Below, in pieces: positions 14,269 through 22,103 of a stretch of 25,416 nucleotides of DNA. Source of the stretch: Clostridiales bacterium (lineage in GTDB: Bacteria > Bacillota > Clostridia > Christensenellales > UBA3700); assembly GCA_014799645.1 (NCBI GenBank), contig JAAVHQ010000020.1, positions 1 through 25,416 of the forward strand, written 5' to 3'. Position 1 is the stretch's first letter; each line of letters starts with the position of its first letter. Made by a program: the position numbers and the translations under genes. The notes beneath the pieces are model-generated. The model was not told where the DNA came from. It saw nothing but the letters and a program-made list of their open reading frames with translations, and searched no databases.

Positions 14269-15418
14269 TGTTGACTTTACCAAAAAATGTATTCCTTATA
14301 ATCAATTAGATGTTGAAAGATATTTAAAGGATTTAAAATTAGTAGGTTCTTTGTCAGGATTATTTTCTGATAGTGATATTCCTATATTAAATTATAGAGC
14401 AACAGAGAATCTATATTGTGCAGATTTTAATGCAACTAATTTAGCAAGAGCGGATGTTTCGGCGGACGCCAAGTTGCATTACCACGGTGTGGGTATTAAA
14501 ACTTTTAGTGAGGGTAACAGAAAAACTCTTCAAAAGGTTGCTGAGTTTAATAGACAACAGTCTCTTTATACAAATCTAAATGGCATTGAGAAAGTTAAAA
14601 AAATTGCTGAATTAAGGAATAAAAGATTAGAATTTACTAAAACTGCCTACGGATTAAAAGATTTAATTTATCATTGTATAGTAAGGAATAAAGATGGATT
14701 CTTTTTGTTTGAAGAAGTTATGAATTTTATTGATATTGAAAATATCAAACTAATTTCAGAGTCTTCTCATACATATATTTTTACAGATGAAATTGAAGAA
14801 TATAAGTTTGACTCTTCAAAAAGTACATTATATAAAAGATTTAACACCGATACTTATTTCGCATACATAAAAGTTGACATTTTAACTGATCCCATTGAAA
14901 CATTGAGAAAAATATCAATTTCAAATGAAGATGTCGTTATAGATTTTTCACAAAGCGTTATTATTCCTTTGTATTCAATGAAGAATGGTGAAAAAATTAT
15001 ATTTAAAAAAAGCGGACTTAATCAATGGAATGCTGGTGGAAGAGCGAGACATTTTGACGAAGTGTACATTCCTTTTAATTCTACTTTAAGAGAAATGTAT
15101 GAAGGATTTTTTCCACCAAGAGACACTCCGTTTGAAGTCGTTTTGCCTAATGGTACAACAATGTCAATGAAAATCTGTCAAGAGAATTGTAAAGCATTAA
15201 TGTCAAATCCAAATAAAGACCTAGGAAAATGGCTATTAAGGGATGTGCTCAAAATTCCATACGGACAACTTATAACATATAAAGATTTGTTAGAAATTGG
15301 TATTGATAGTGTAAGTTTCAAGAAGATAGAAGATAAAAAATATTTATTAGATTTTAAAAATGTCGGTGAGTTTGAAAAATTTATCAATAAAGAGTATATG
15401 TCGGACATTGATTCTTAG
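14261..15418 (+). CDS. Type II restriction endonuclease partner (B3-like DNA-recognition C-terminus)
   Basis: A 385-residue protein whose start overlaps the methyltransferase stop by 8 bases, so the two are translationally coupled, as usual for restriction-modification pairs. Residues about 50-100 hold a conserved-looking block (LARADVSADAK ... GVGIKTF ... QKVAEFN) that may form the nuclease centre, with Asp65, Asp69, Lys71 and Lys80 as candidates. Residues about 252-345 (GLNQWNAGGR ... EVYIPFN ... FFPPRDTPFEV) resemble the B3-like DNA-binding domain of NgoFVII/BfiI-type endonucleases. I see no clear HxK phospholipase-D motif, so the catalytic class is uncertain. Composition is A+T-rich like its partner. 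A terminator follows. Confidence 0.75.
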   Translation: MINVDFTKKCIPYNQLDVERYLKDLKLVGSLSGLFSDSDIPILNYRATENLYCADFNATNLARADVSADAKLHYHGVGIKTFSEGNRKTLQKVAEFNRQQSLYTNLNGIEKVKKIAELRNKRLEFTKTAYGLKDLIYHCIVRNKDGFFLFEEVMNFIDIENIKLISESSHTYIFTDEIEEYKFDSSKSTLYKRFNTDTYFAYIKVDILTDPIETLRKISISNEDVVIDFSQSVIIPLYSMKNGEKIIFKKSGLNQWNAGGRARHFDEVYIPFNSTLREMYEGFFPPRDTPFEVVLPNGTTMSMKICQENCKALMSNPNKDLGKWLLRDVLKIPYGQLITYKDLLEIGIDSVSFKKIEDKKYLLDFKNVGEFEKFINKEYMSDIDS

Positions 15419-15430
15419 CATTTGTATTAT

Positions 15431-15470
15431 AAAAAACGAACTTAAAATTATGCTTTAAGTTCGTTTTTTT
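15431..15470. terminator. Bidirectional terminator after the restriction-modification pair
   Basis: AAAAAACGAACTTAAA (15431-15446), loop ATTATGC, TTTAAGTTCG (15454-15463) and T7. The A run on the left provides a T tract for the minus-strand transketolase genes ending at 15523. Confidence 0.82.
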
Positions 15471-15522
15471 CTATTTTTAAAATTGTAGTTCTTTCGCGTC
15501 TACTTTTTATTTTGATTAATCG

Positions 15523-16461
15523 TTATTTTCTCTTGATTGCTTTGAGCGTCTTTTCTACTATGTCGCAAGCGCGCAAGCGGAAGCGTTCGGAAAGATAAGG
15601 CATTTTGCCTACTTCGCCGAATTCGTCCATTACCGCCACGCTTTCCATAGGAACGGGGCAGTTGGCGACGACTACTTCGGCTACCGCGGAGTAAAGTCCG
15701 TTGCGTATATTGTGATTTTCAGCGACAACGATTGCGCCCGAATTTTTTGCGCAGTCAATTATTGCTTGCTCGTCAATCGGTTTCCAAGTAAAGGTATTGA
15801 TTACGCCGACGTCATAGCCCATATCTTTTAGGGTCTTGCTTGCTTCGATTGCCTTGCTTACCATAATGCCCGACGCAATAATCGTAGCGTCCTTGCCCTT
15901 GCTTATCGTCTTTGCTTTGAAGAGGTCGAAAGTATCTTTTTCGTCATAGACGGTTTCCGCTTTCTTTCGTTGAAGTCTGATATAAGTCGCGCCCTCGTAT
16001 GCGATGATTTGAGGCATAAGAGCTTTGAGCATAGCGCTGTCGGTAGGTTCTACGCAAAGCATGTGGGGGATATTTCTCATCAAGCCCATATCTTCGAGAG
16101 GCATATGCGTTCCGCCGTTGATTTCCGCGCAAATACCGGGGTCTGTGCCCACGATTTTGACATTTTGTTTGCTATACGCCACGCTAATGAAAACTTGGTC
16201 GTAACATCTTCTCGTAGCGAACGTGCCGAAAGAAGAGCAGAAAGGAATCTTACCGCAAGTAGCCAAGCCTGCCGATACGCCGACCATGTTTGCCTCGGCG
16301 ATACCTACGTTGAAGAATCTGTCGGGGTAGGCTTTCTTGAAAGGACCTGTCTTGATGCAGTTCATAAGGTCGGCTTCTACGACAACGATTTTGTCGTTGT
16401 GCTTTGCCTCTTCGATAAGGGATTGGCAATATACTTCTCTCATTTCCATATTATCTGTCAT
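15523..16461 (-). CDS. Transketolase, C-terminal subunit
   Basis: The pyrimidine-binding and C-terminal domains of a split transketolase, which moves two-carbon units between sugar phosphates in the non-oxidative pentose phosphate pathway. The 312 residues have the expected size. The catalytic Glu lies in FFNVGIAEANMVG (residues 48-60), followed by the SSFGTFATRRCYDQV segment and the GTHMPLEDMGLMRNIP region. The ATG at 16461 comes 1 base after the TGA of the N-terminal subunit gene, with AAGGAGAAAG as its SD, so the two subunits are made from one transcript in equal amounts. A related split enzyme, 1-deoxyxylulose-5-phosphate synthase, is fused and longer, so it is excluded. Confidence 0.93.
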   Translation of the reverse strand: MTDNMEMREVYCQSLIEEAKHNDKIVVVEADLMNCIKTGPFKKAYPDRFFNVGIAEANMVGVSAGLATCGKIPFCSSFGTFATRRCYDQVFISVAYSKQNVKIVGTDPGICAEINGGTHMPLEDMGLMRNIPHMLCVEPTDSAMLKALMPQIIAYEGATYIRLQRKKAETVYDEKDTFDLFKAKTISKGKDATIIASGIMVSKAIEASKTLKDMGYDVGVINTFTWKPIDEQAIIDCAKNSGAIVVAENHNIRNGLYSAVAEVVVANCPVPMESVAVMDEFGEVGKMPYLSERFRLRACDIVEKTLKAIKRK

Positions 16462-16462
16462 A

Positions 16463-17287
16463 TCAGTCTTTCTCCTTACCGCAGAATTCGCGCCATTGCT
16501 CTTCGCTTACCGCCATAGAGTGGCAACCGAAGCCTTTGCTCGATACCCAATCCACGCCGTAGCCTTTGATTGTGTCGAGTATGATGAGCGAGCATTTGTC
16601 TTTCGTATTGTTGGCGCAATGAATTGCGTCCTCAATCGCTTCTATATCGTGTCCGTTTATGCGTTGCGTATGCAAGTTGAACGCCTTGGATTTTTCTTCA
16701 AGAGGTTCAATACCGTTTATATCCGAAGTCATACCGTCGATTTGCATACCATTGTTGTCGATGAAAATCACGAGGTTGTCAAGACGCATATTTCCCGCGT
16801 ACATCAACGCTTCCCAGACTTGTCCTTCTTGGGATTCGCCATCGCCGAGTATGCAATATACTTTGTAATCTTTCTTGTCGATTTTACCCGCGAGAGCCAT
16901 ACCTATCGCGCAACTAAGTCCCTGTCCGAGAGAGCCTGCGGTCATGTCTATGCCCACGGTCTTGTTCATATCGCAGTGGGAAGGTAAGTTGGTGTGCGGT
17001 TGATTGAGAGTCTTAATTTCTTCGATAGGGAAGTATCCTTTATCCGCAAGCACGCTGTAAAGCGCAGGACCTGCGTGACCTTTACTCAATACGATTCTGT
17101 CTCTATCGGGATTTTTGGGGTCTTTTGGCGTAACGTTTGCAATATCGTAATAAAGCACGCTCAAAAGGTCGATTATGCTGAGCGCTCCGCCGATATGACC
17201 TACGCCGAGCCTTCCTATCATCTCAACCGTAAGTTTGCGTACGTCAAGCGCTTTCGATTGAAGAAATTCCAACTTTTCCTTTTCCAT
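16463..17287 (-). CDS. Transketolase, N-terminal (thiamine-diphosphate-binding) subunit
   Basis: The 274-residue partner that binds the diphosphate of the cofactor. Visible motifs are VGHIGGALS (28-37), SKGHAGPALY with His71, MTAGSLGQGLS (115-125), and the thiamine motif GDGESQEGQVWEAL starting at 148 and closing with Asn178-Asn179 in FIDNNG. This order and length match split transketolase N-subunits of Bacillota. AAGGAG lies 6 bases before the ATG at 17287. The gene leads the two-gene minus-strand operon and has a promoter at 17344-17372. Nothing in the sequence suggests altered activity. Confidence 0.93.
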   Translation of the reverse strand: MEKEKLEFLQSKALDVRKLTVEMIGRLGVGHIGGALSIIDLLSVLYYDIANVTPKDPKNPDRDRIVLSKGHAGPALYSVLADKGYFPIEEIKTLNQPHTNLPSHCDMNKTVGIDMTAGSLGQGLSCAIGMALAGKIDKKDYKVYCILGDGESQEGQVWEALMYAGNMRLDNLVIFIDNNGMQIDGMTSDINGIEPLEEKSKAFNLHTQRINGHDIEAIEDAIHCANNTKDKCSLIILDTIKGYGVDWVSSKGFGCHSMAVSEEQWREFCGKEKD

Positions 17288-17343
17288 AACTTCTCCTTAA
17301 ACCATCTCTAAGTAAATGCCTTCTAAATTCCTTAGGCATAATT

Positions 17344-17372
17344 ATTTTAACACTATTTTAAGTAAATACAAA
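17344..17372 (-). promoter_or_regulatory. Promoter of the transketolase operon
   Basis: Minus strand: TTTGTA (17372-17367), 17-bp spacer, TAAAAT (17349-17344). The leader is about 50 nt. Confidence 0.5.
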
Positions 17373-17449
17373 GTAAATTCGACAATTATGTGTAAAAAAT
17401 TTTGGTAATGGCAATACTAACCAAAGAAATAACAACGGAGGTATATCAA

Positions 17450-18685
17450 ATGAATCCTTTTGAACTCAAACCAAAGACGCTTGACAAGTGCTTTTGCGAC
17501 TGGTCGTGTCTCAACTCAAAGCCTTACGACAAAGAAGAAGTAAGTCCTTACACAAAACTCAGAATAGTGCTTATGAACGGCACGGAATACGAGTCGGTAA
17601 ATTTCTTGCATAGATTTTCAAGAAGTTGCGACAACAACGATATAAGAAGAAGTATCGCAGGTATCAGAAGAGTGGAGCAGCAACAGCAAAAGCGTATTGC
17701 AAATCTCAAACCGCTCAACGAAAATATATTGGAACACACGATTGCTTACGAGCATTTGGCGGTAGATTTGACTGCAATTCTCGCTCAAAGAGAAAAGAAT
17801 GGTTACGTCAAACAAGCGCTTGACTTCGCCCTTCTCGAAGATTTCGACCACCTTTACAGGTACGCAGACTTACTTGAAATGGAACAAGGCGTCAAGGCTC
17901 AAAGACTTGTGGGCGAGTACGTGGAAATTATGCCGGGCCGTCCGACGATTTCAGAGCATAGACACCCGTTCGATAGCATAAGATATCACATCGACAGCAA
18001 AAACAGCGATATGCTATCCGTGCTCAACACAATGATTATCACGGCTGCCGAGCAACAGACAATGAATTACTATATGAATCAAGCGGCTTTCTACGATCAA
18101 TCCACTTTGGGTAGAGAACTCTATACCGAAATCGCAATGATTGAAGAGCAGCACGTTACCCAATACGGTTCGCTTTTGGATACGAATTGCACTTGGCTTG
18201 AAAACAACCTCATGCACGAATACTGCGAGGCGTACTTGTATTACTCTTGCTATATGGACGAGAGCGACAAGAGAATCAAGGCGCTTTGGGAAAGTCTTTT
18301 CGAGCAAGAAGTATGTCACTTGCACATGGCAAAGGAATTGCTCAAAAAATTCGAGAAGAAGGATTGGCAATCTGTCATTCCCGTCGGCGAGTTCCCCGAA
18401 CTTTTGGCTTTCCATTCTTGCAAAGACTACGTTCGTCAACAACTCGAATCTATTTCGCTCACAGCCGACAGAGAAAATTACGTCGACGTCAAGAGCGTGC
18501 CGAAGGATTCCGACTTCTATATCTATCAAGGTATCGTAAATCCCAAGTCGGCAAACGTCGCTTCGCACAAAGTCATCGACGACTATATCGACAAGAAGGG
18601 TATCGACTACCGTTATCAAATTGCGGAGCATCCGATTGAGCAACTTAGAAATAGACACAAAGATAATATTAGTGTTGGACGTTAA
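17450..18685 (+). CDS. Two-unit ferritin-like protein, 411 residues, function unknown
   Basis: A soluble, mostly helical protein with three metal-ligand helix pairs instead of the usual two. Candidate ligands are Glu101 (IAYEHLA) with Glu130 and His134 (LLEDFDH), Glu201 (AAEQQ) with Glu232-x-x-His235 (IEEQH), and Glu260 (YCEAYLYY) with Glu287-x-x-His290 (EQEVCH). This suggests a ferritin-like four-helix bundle plus a further half-unit. The N-terminal 90 residues carry a Cys-rich start (Cys14, Cys16, Cys20) and a Gln-rich helix; the last 80 residues are polar. I know of no characterised member. ATG 17450 has GGAGG upstream, better than the longer frame from 17402. The start is preceded by a strong SD but no clear promoter, and the 3' flank holds a repeat element. 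Confidence 0.72.
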   Translation: MNPFELKPKTLDKCFCDWSCLNSKPYDKEEVSPYTKLRIVLMNGTEYESVNFLHRFSRSCDNNDIRRSIAGIRRVEQQQQKRIANLKPLNENILEHTIAYEHLAVDLTAILAQREKNGYVKQALDFALLEDFDHLYRYADLLEMEQGVKAQRLVGEYVEIMPGRPTISEHRHPFDSIRYHIDSKNSDMLSVLNTMIITAAEQQTMNYYMNQAAFYDQSTLGRELYTEIAMIEEQHVTQYGSLLDTNCTWLENNLMHEYCEAYLYYSCYMDESDKRIKALWESLFEQEVCHLHMAKELLKKFEKKDWQSVIPVGEFPELLAFHSCKDYVRQQLESISLTADRENYVDVKSVPKDSDFYIYQGIVNPKSANVASHKVIDDYIDKKGIDYRYQIAEHPIEQLRNRHKDNISVGR

Positions 18686-18712
18686 GCGGATAGCCTTCGG
18701 CATTGGGATGCT

Positions 18713-18875
18713 TTGAGAGTTTGGGCGGTGTAAGAGTATTTGCATTTAGTGCACGAATATTTTGTAGCGAGAGTAAGATAGTAATCGAAAATTTTCTAAA
18801 CCCAAAACTATTAAGGCACGTAAATCGCAAACACTCTAACCGCCTTTGGACTTGGGTTATTCTATTGGAAAAGTA
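18713..18875. repeat. Intergenic inverted-repeat element, copy B
   Basis: Homologous to the left module of the element at 321-672: both share TTGAGAGTT, ATTTGCATTTAGTG, CAAACAC-CT-ACCGCCTT and GTTAT-CTATTGGAA in the same order and orientation. Here GGCGGTGTAAGAGTATTTGC (18724-18743) is matched by the opposite arm around 18826-18844, giving a long imperfect hairpin that includes GTGC / GCAC. It begins 28 bases after a stop codon, as copy A does behind the first gene's terminator. The 397-base gap 18686-19082 contains this element, the palindromic tract after it, and the proS promoter; no gene is visible. Confidence 0.65.
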
Positions 18876-18890
18876 GATAAGACTTTATTT

Positions 18891-18996
18891 TGGCAAATGC
18901 GCATTTGTGCAAATATTCATATTGAGTTTTGCGCAAATGTACATTTGCCCATATTTACATATTCGCATTTGCGTCAATTTGCATTTATTTATCGCG
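18891..18996. repeat. Palindrome-rich GCATTTG tract upstream of proS
   Basis: Two perfect palindromes of the form CAAATG-NN-CATTTG occur at 18894-18907 (CAAATGCGCATTTG) and 18933-18948 (GCAAATGTACATTTGC), with centres 40 bases apart. TTTGCGCAAA and further GCATTTG / CAATTTGC half-sites continue to about 18986. The spacing of about four helical turns would suit a dimeric DNA-binding protein, but no regulator is known for it. No protein-coding frame is supported. Confidence 0.5.
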
Positions 18997-19017
18997 CCAG
19001 ATTGTTTATTCGTTTGC

Positions 19018-19046
19018 TTGCTTTTGTTCTCTCTATATGTTAAAAT
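19018..19046 (+). promoter_or_regulatory. proS promoter
   Basis: TTGCTT (19018-19023), 17-bp spacer, TAAAAT (19041-19046). The leader would be about 30 nt, too short for a T-box riboswitch. Confidence 0.6.
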
Positions 19047-19082
19047 AACGTATATTAAAAAAGTATTGCGAGGTATGCAATT

Positions 19083-20804
19083 ATGTTGTTGAGCAAGCTT
19101 GTTTGCGAGCGTACGAAAGAAGCGCCGCAAGACGCGAAAATCAAAAGCCATATTCTTTTGTCGAGAGCGGGATTTATTAAGCAGGTGGCGGTAGGTATCT
19201 ACTCTATTACTATGCCGTGTCAAAAGATGAGCGGAAAAATTCAAAAGATTATCCGCGAGGAGATGGACGCGTTGGACGGACAGGAAGTTCTTTTCCCTGT
19301 CGTCATGCCGAGAGAGATTTGGGAACTTTCCGACAGATACAATACAATCGGCAGCGAAATGGTAAGATTTAAGGATAGGAACAACCGCGATATGTTGCTC
19401 GGTATGACGCACGAAGAAGCGGCTGTACATCTTGCCAATCATATCGTGAGCAGTTATGCCCAACTTCCTATGATGATTTATCAAATCCAGACAAAGTTCA
19501 GAGACGAGGCTCGCTCGCGCGGCGGTCTTATCAGAGTAAGAGAATTTACCATGAAAGACGCTTATTCTTTCCACGAGAGCAAAGAGGATTTGGAAAAATA
19601 CTATTACAGAGTTTTCGACGCGTATTATAGAATTTTCAAAAGAATCGGTCTTAAAAGATTTATTGACATCAAATCGGACAGCGGTATGATGGGCGGAAGC
19701 ATTGCGCACGAGTTTATGCTCTTGACGGAAGTCGGCGAGGACAGTATTGTGCTTTGCAACGACTGCGATTACAGAGCGAATATGGAAGTTGCCGAATGTA
19801 CTCTCGACACGCCGAGCGTGGGCGAAGAGCCGTTGCAACTTATCAATACCGGCAATGACAAGACGATTGACGAGGTATGCGCTAGACTTAACAGCCCGAA
19901 AGAGACTTCGTGCAAAGCAGTCGTGTTTGCGGTAAAGGGCAATAGCGAAGAAGTGGTGATTGCGTTCGTAAGAGGCGATTTGGAAGTCAACGAGGCAAAA
20001 CTCAAAAAGGTATTGGCAAAAGATATCGTACCTTATGACGGCGGCGTAAGCGACGTGATTGCGTGCGGAAACATTGGTCCGTACAATCTTGATAAGAGCA
20101 TAATCGCAGTATACGACAAATCTTTGGAAGGCGTCGGCTCTCTTGTGATTGGCGCAAACAAGCCTGAATATCACTATACGGGATTCAACTTCAAAAGAGA
20201 TATGCCAAACGTCGTTTTCCACGATATAGCCAAAGTCAAAGAGGGCGCGAAGTGTCCTATATGCGGTGGTACGCTGAGAATTGAGAACGGTATCGAGATA
20301 GGCAACATATTCCAGTTGGGTACGAAATATACTAAATCGATGGATATGACCGTACACGGCGCTGACGGTGGAGAATTCAATCCGATTATGGGTTGTTACG
20401 GTATCGGCGTAGGCAGAGCGATTGCGTCTATCGCGCAAGAAGCGAGCGACGACAAAGGACTTGTGCTTCCTATGTCGGTTGCGCCATGGCAAGTGCATAT
20501 TTGTCCGTTGCGTCTTGACGATAAGAACGTCGAAGAAAAAGCCTACGGCTTGTACGAGGATCTTAAAAAGCAAGGCGTCGAAGTACTTTTCGACGATAGA
20601 AGCGTGGGTGCAGGCGTTAAGTTCAACGACGCAGACCTTATGGGTATGCCGATAAGAGTCGTTGTTTCGCCGAAGAGCCTTGCGACGGGCGAAGTAGAGA
20701 TTAGCGTACGCGCAACAGGCGAGTGCAAGAAAGTCGCATACGGCGACGCTATTTCAAGCATAAAGTCGATTATCAAATCTCAACTTGACGAGTTGAACGC
20801 TTAA
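19083..20804 (+). CDS. proS: Prolyl-tRNA synthetase (bacterial type with editing insert)
   Basis: Charges tRNA-Pro with proline. The 573 residues match the bacterial ProS of about 565-575 with the editing (INS/YbaK-like) domain between class II motifs 2 and 3. Visible are MTHEEA (108-113), motif 2 FRDEARSRGGLIRVREFTMK (139-158), the editing insert at about 225-390 (CKAVVFAVKG, VRGDLEVNEAKLKKVL, YDGGVSDV), the CPICGG pair, the class II motif 3 GIGVGRAIASIAQ and a C-terminal anticodon-binding domain. The weak SD is GCGAGG about 9 bases before the ATG. A small zinc-ribbon gene begins 7 bases after the stop, probably in the same transcript. Confidence 0.95.
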   Translation: MLLSKLVCERTKEAPQDAKIKSHILLSRAGFIKQVAVGIYSITMPCQKMSGKIQKIIREEMDALDGQEVLFPVVMPREIWELSDRYNTIGSEMVRFKDRNNRDMLLGMTHEEAAVHLANHIVSSYAQLPMMIYQIQTKFRDEARSRGGLIRVREFTMKDAYSFHESKEDLEKYYYRVFDAYYRIFKRIGLKRFIDIKSDSGMMGGSIAHEFMLLTEVGEDSIVLCNDCDYRANMEVAECTLDTPSVGEEPLQLINTGNDKTIDEVCARLNSPKETSCKAVVFAVKGNSEEVVIAFVRGDLEVNEAKLKKVLAKDIVPYDGGVSDVIACGNIGPYNLDKSIIAVYDKSLEGVGSLVIGANKPEYHYTGFNFKRDMPNVVFHDIAKVKEGAKCPICGGTLRIENGIEIGNIFQLGTKYTKSMDMTVHGADGGEFNPIMGCYGIGVGRAIASIAQEASDDKGLVLPMSVAPWQVHICPLRLDDKNVEEKAYGLYEDLKKQGVEVLFDDRSVGAGVKFNDADLMGMPIRVVVSPKSLATGEVEISVRATGECKKVAYGDAISSIKSIIKSQLDELNA

Positions 20805-20811
20805 TCAATAT

Positions 20812-21135
20812 ATGAAAAGATGTCCCAGATGCGGAAAGCAGGTCGACGAAGAGATGATTATTTGTCCTTCGTGCGCGGAGCGATTGCAAGACCCCAAGAC
20901 GCAAACCAAAACCGAATTTGTCAACGTCCATTTAGTGAGATGGTTGCTTTTCGTTGCGTTGGTCTTGCCGTTGGTGGGATTTATCATTGCGGTATCTTTT
21001 AGAAAGAAATATCCGATAATTTCCAAAGAGATTTCCAAATTTTCTACTTTTGGCGTTGCGCTTTTGGCAATGCTCTTTATTCTCGGCGTTGTATGCTACA
21101 TTGCAATGATTTTAACAGGCGTAGCGTTTTTATGA
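20812..21135 (+). CDS. Zinc-ribbon membrane protein of unknown function
   Basis: A 107-residue protein beginning with a Cys4 zinc ribbon (CPRCG Cys4, Cys7; CPSC Cys18, Cys21) and followed by two membrane segments (about 43-63 and 80-104). Small proteins with this order (zinc-ribbon then transmembrane) are common in Bacillota and mostly uncharacterised. The ATG is 7 bases after the proS stop and lacks an SD, so translation probably depends on coupling with proS. Function is unknown. Confidence 0.72.
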   Translation: MKRCPRCGKQVDEEMIICPSCAERLQDPKTQTKTEFVNVHLVRWLLFVALVLPLVGFIIAVSFRKKYPIISKEISKFSTFGVALLAMLFILGVVCYIAMILTGVAFL

Positions 21136-21150
21136 CGTTCGGCGTTAAGA

Positions 21151-21275
21151 AAAATTTGCAAAATTAAAATGCGCCTTTTCCGCCGAATAAACATTTTTCT
21201 CGCGCGCCATCGTACATCTAGTACGGGGCGGTTCGCAAAATGTTATTCAACAAAAAATTCGCTATTTTACTAATT
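21151..21275. repeat. Long hairpin with apical CGTACAT-CTA-GTACG palindrome
   Basis: The tip CGTACATCTAGTACG (21211-21225) is flanked by imperfectly paired arms: GCGCGCC / GGGCGG, AATAAACATTTTT / AAAATGTTATT, then an outer pair AATTTGCAAAATTAAAATGCG / CGCTATTTTACTAATTGCAAAT. The whole span of about 125 bases could form one stem. It follows the zinc-ribbon gene and precedes a terminator-like hairpin. Its tip is shared with the hairpin at 1272-1338. Confidence 0.55.
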
Positions 21276-21277
21276 GC

Positions 21278-21328
21278 AAATCCCTCTTTCCGCCGAACGA
21301 GGGAATTTACTTATTTTAATTTTTTTTT
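21278..21328 (+). terminator. Candidate terminator after the proS transcript
   Basis: AAATCCCTC (21278-21286) pairs with GAGGG-AATTT (21299-21308, one bulge); the T8 tract (21321-21328) is 12 bases away, so termination efficiency is uncertain. Confidence 0.5.
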
Positions 21329-21334
21329 ACGGAA

Positions 21335-22039
21335 TTAAATAAAATAAATCGTCAGCGCGAAAAGACACTGCGCGGCAAAGTAACTTAGTATTACGTAATA
21401 GTCGTAACTTTTAGGCAGTTTGACCGACGGGGCAAACATTGAAAGTCCCAAGACTGAATCGGAAGAGAAGAACAGTACGCTTGCGAAAAACAATAGCATT
21501 GTGAACGGTGTTGCGCCTTGAATTATTATAAGGTTTATTGACGCGACAATGATTATATTGAGCGCAAGAAAATATATTGTCAAGAGTACGTTTTGCACGC
21601 GTTTTGATACAAGCACTTTTTTAAGACACAGTATCACGTATATCAAAGGGAATACCAAAAAGGTCGGCAGCAAGTAAAGTTTGATAGGCGCAAGCGTAAT
21701 TATATTTATCATATAACAGATATGTCCTAGGAAGAAGAACAGTACGCCGATTGAGTTGACTAGGTTTTTGCGCTCGGGGTGTTCGTTGCCGTCAAGGCAG
21801 AGGAATATATCTCCGAGCATACCAAGTACCAACGCGACGATTATCGCTAATCCGTAACTCAAATTTTCGCTTGTAGGTTTGGAAAGATAAAAAGCAAGTA
21901 CGCCAAGACATACGAAAGTCAACGCTCCGCAAGTCTTTGCAATAAGTTCGAAATCCGCATAACCTTTATCGCGCGAACGGGCTTTTACGACGCCGAATAT
22001 TAGGCATACCGCCATCAAGATATACAATAACGCTACCAT
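21335..22039 (-). CDS. YhhN/TMEM86-family membrane protein (lysoplasmalogenase-like)
   Basis: A 234-residue protein with about eight membrane segments. Family hallmarks are the GDIFLCLDG acidic motif in the middle and the FFSSDSVLGLSMF motif near the C-terminus, each with membrane-buried acidic residues. The family includes TMEM86B, which hydrolyses lysoplasmalogen, and bacterial YhhN. Plasmalogens occur in anaerobic Clostridia, so a phospholipid-remodelling role is plausible, but substrate is inference. The ATG at 22039 lies exactly 6 bases after a -10-like TTTAAT and has no SD, so a leaderless transcript is predicted. It follows the phosphodiesterase-like gene on the same strand but has its own promoter. 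Confidence 0.78.
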   Translation of the reverse strand: MVALLYILMAVCLIFGVVKARSRDKGYADFELIAKTCGALTFVCLGVLAFYLSKPTSENLSYGLAIIVALVLGMLGDIFLCLDGNEHPERKNLVNSIGVLFFFLGHICYMINIITLAPIKLYLLPTFLVFPLIYVILCLKKVLVSKRVQNVLLTIYFLALNIIIVASINLIIIQGATPFTMLLFFASVLFFSSDSVLGLSMFAPSVKLPKSYDYYVILSYFAAQCLFALTIYFI

Positions 22040-22045
22040 ACTTAT

Positions 22046-22074
22046 ATTAAACTATAAATTATGGAAATTGTCAA
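22046..22074 (-). promoter_or_regulatory. Promoter of the YhhN-family gene (leaderless architecture)
   Basis: Minus strand: consensus TTGACA (22074-22069), 17-bp spacer, TTTAAT (22051-22046), then ATAAGT and the ATG at 22039. Confidence 0.65.
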
Positions 22075-22103
22075 TAACGATATTGCAAATAAATATCATT
22101 TAA

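Noticed and set aside
18891..18996. CRISPR array in the GCATTTG repeats
   Set aside because: Units are irregular, palindromic and without constant spacers, and no cas genes are present.
19024..19082. T-box riboswitch ahead of proS
   Set aside because: The predicted leader is about 30 nt with no specifier loop, T-box motif or terminator/antiterminator pair.
18885..20573. 562-residue open frame on the minus strand opposite proS
   Set aside because: It is antisense to a complete, motif-rich ProS and shows no family features; its tail merely translates the palindromic tract.
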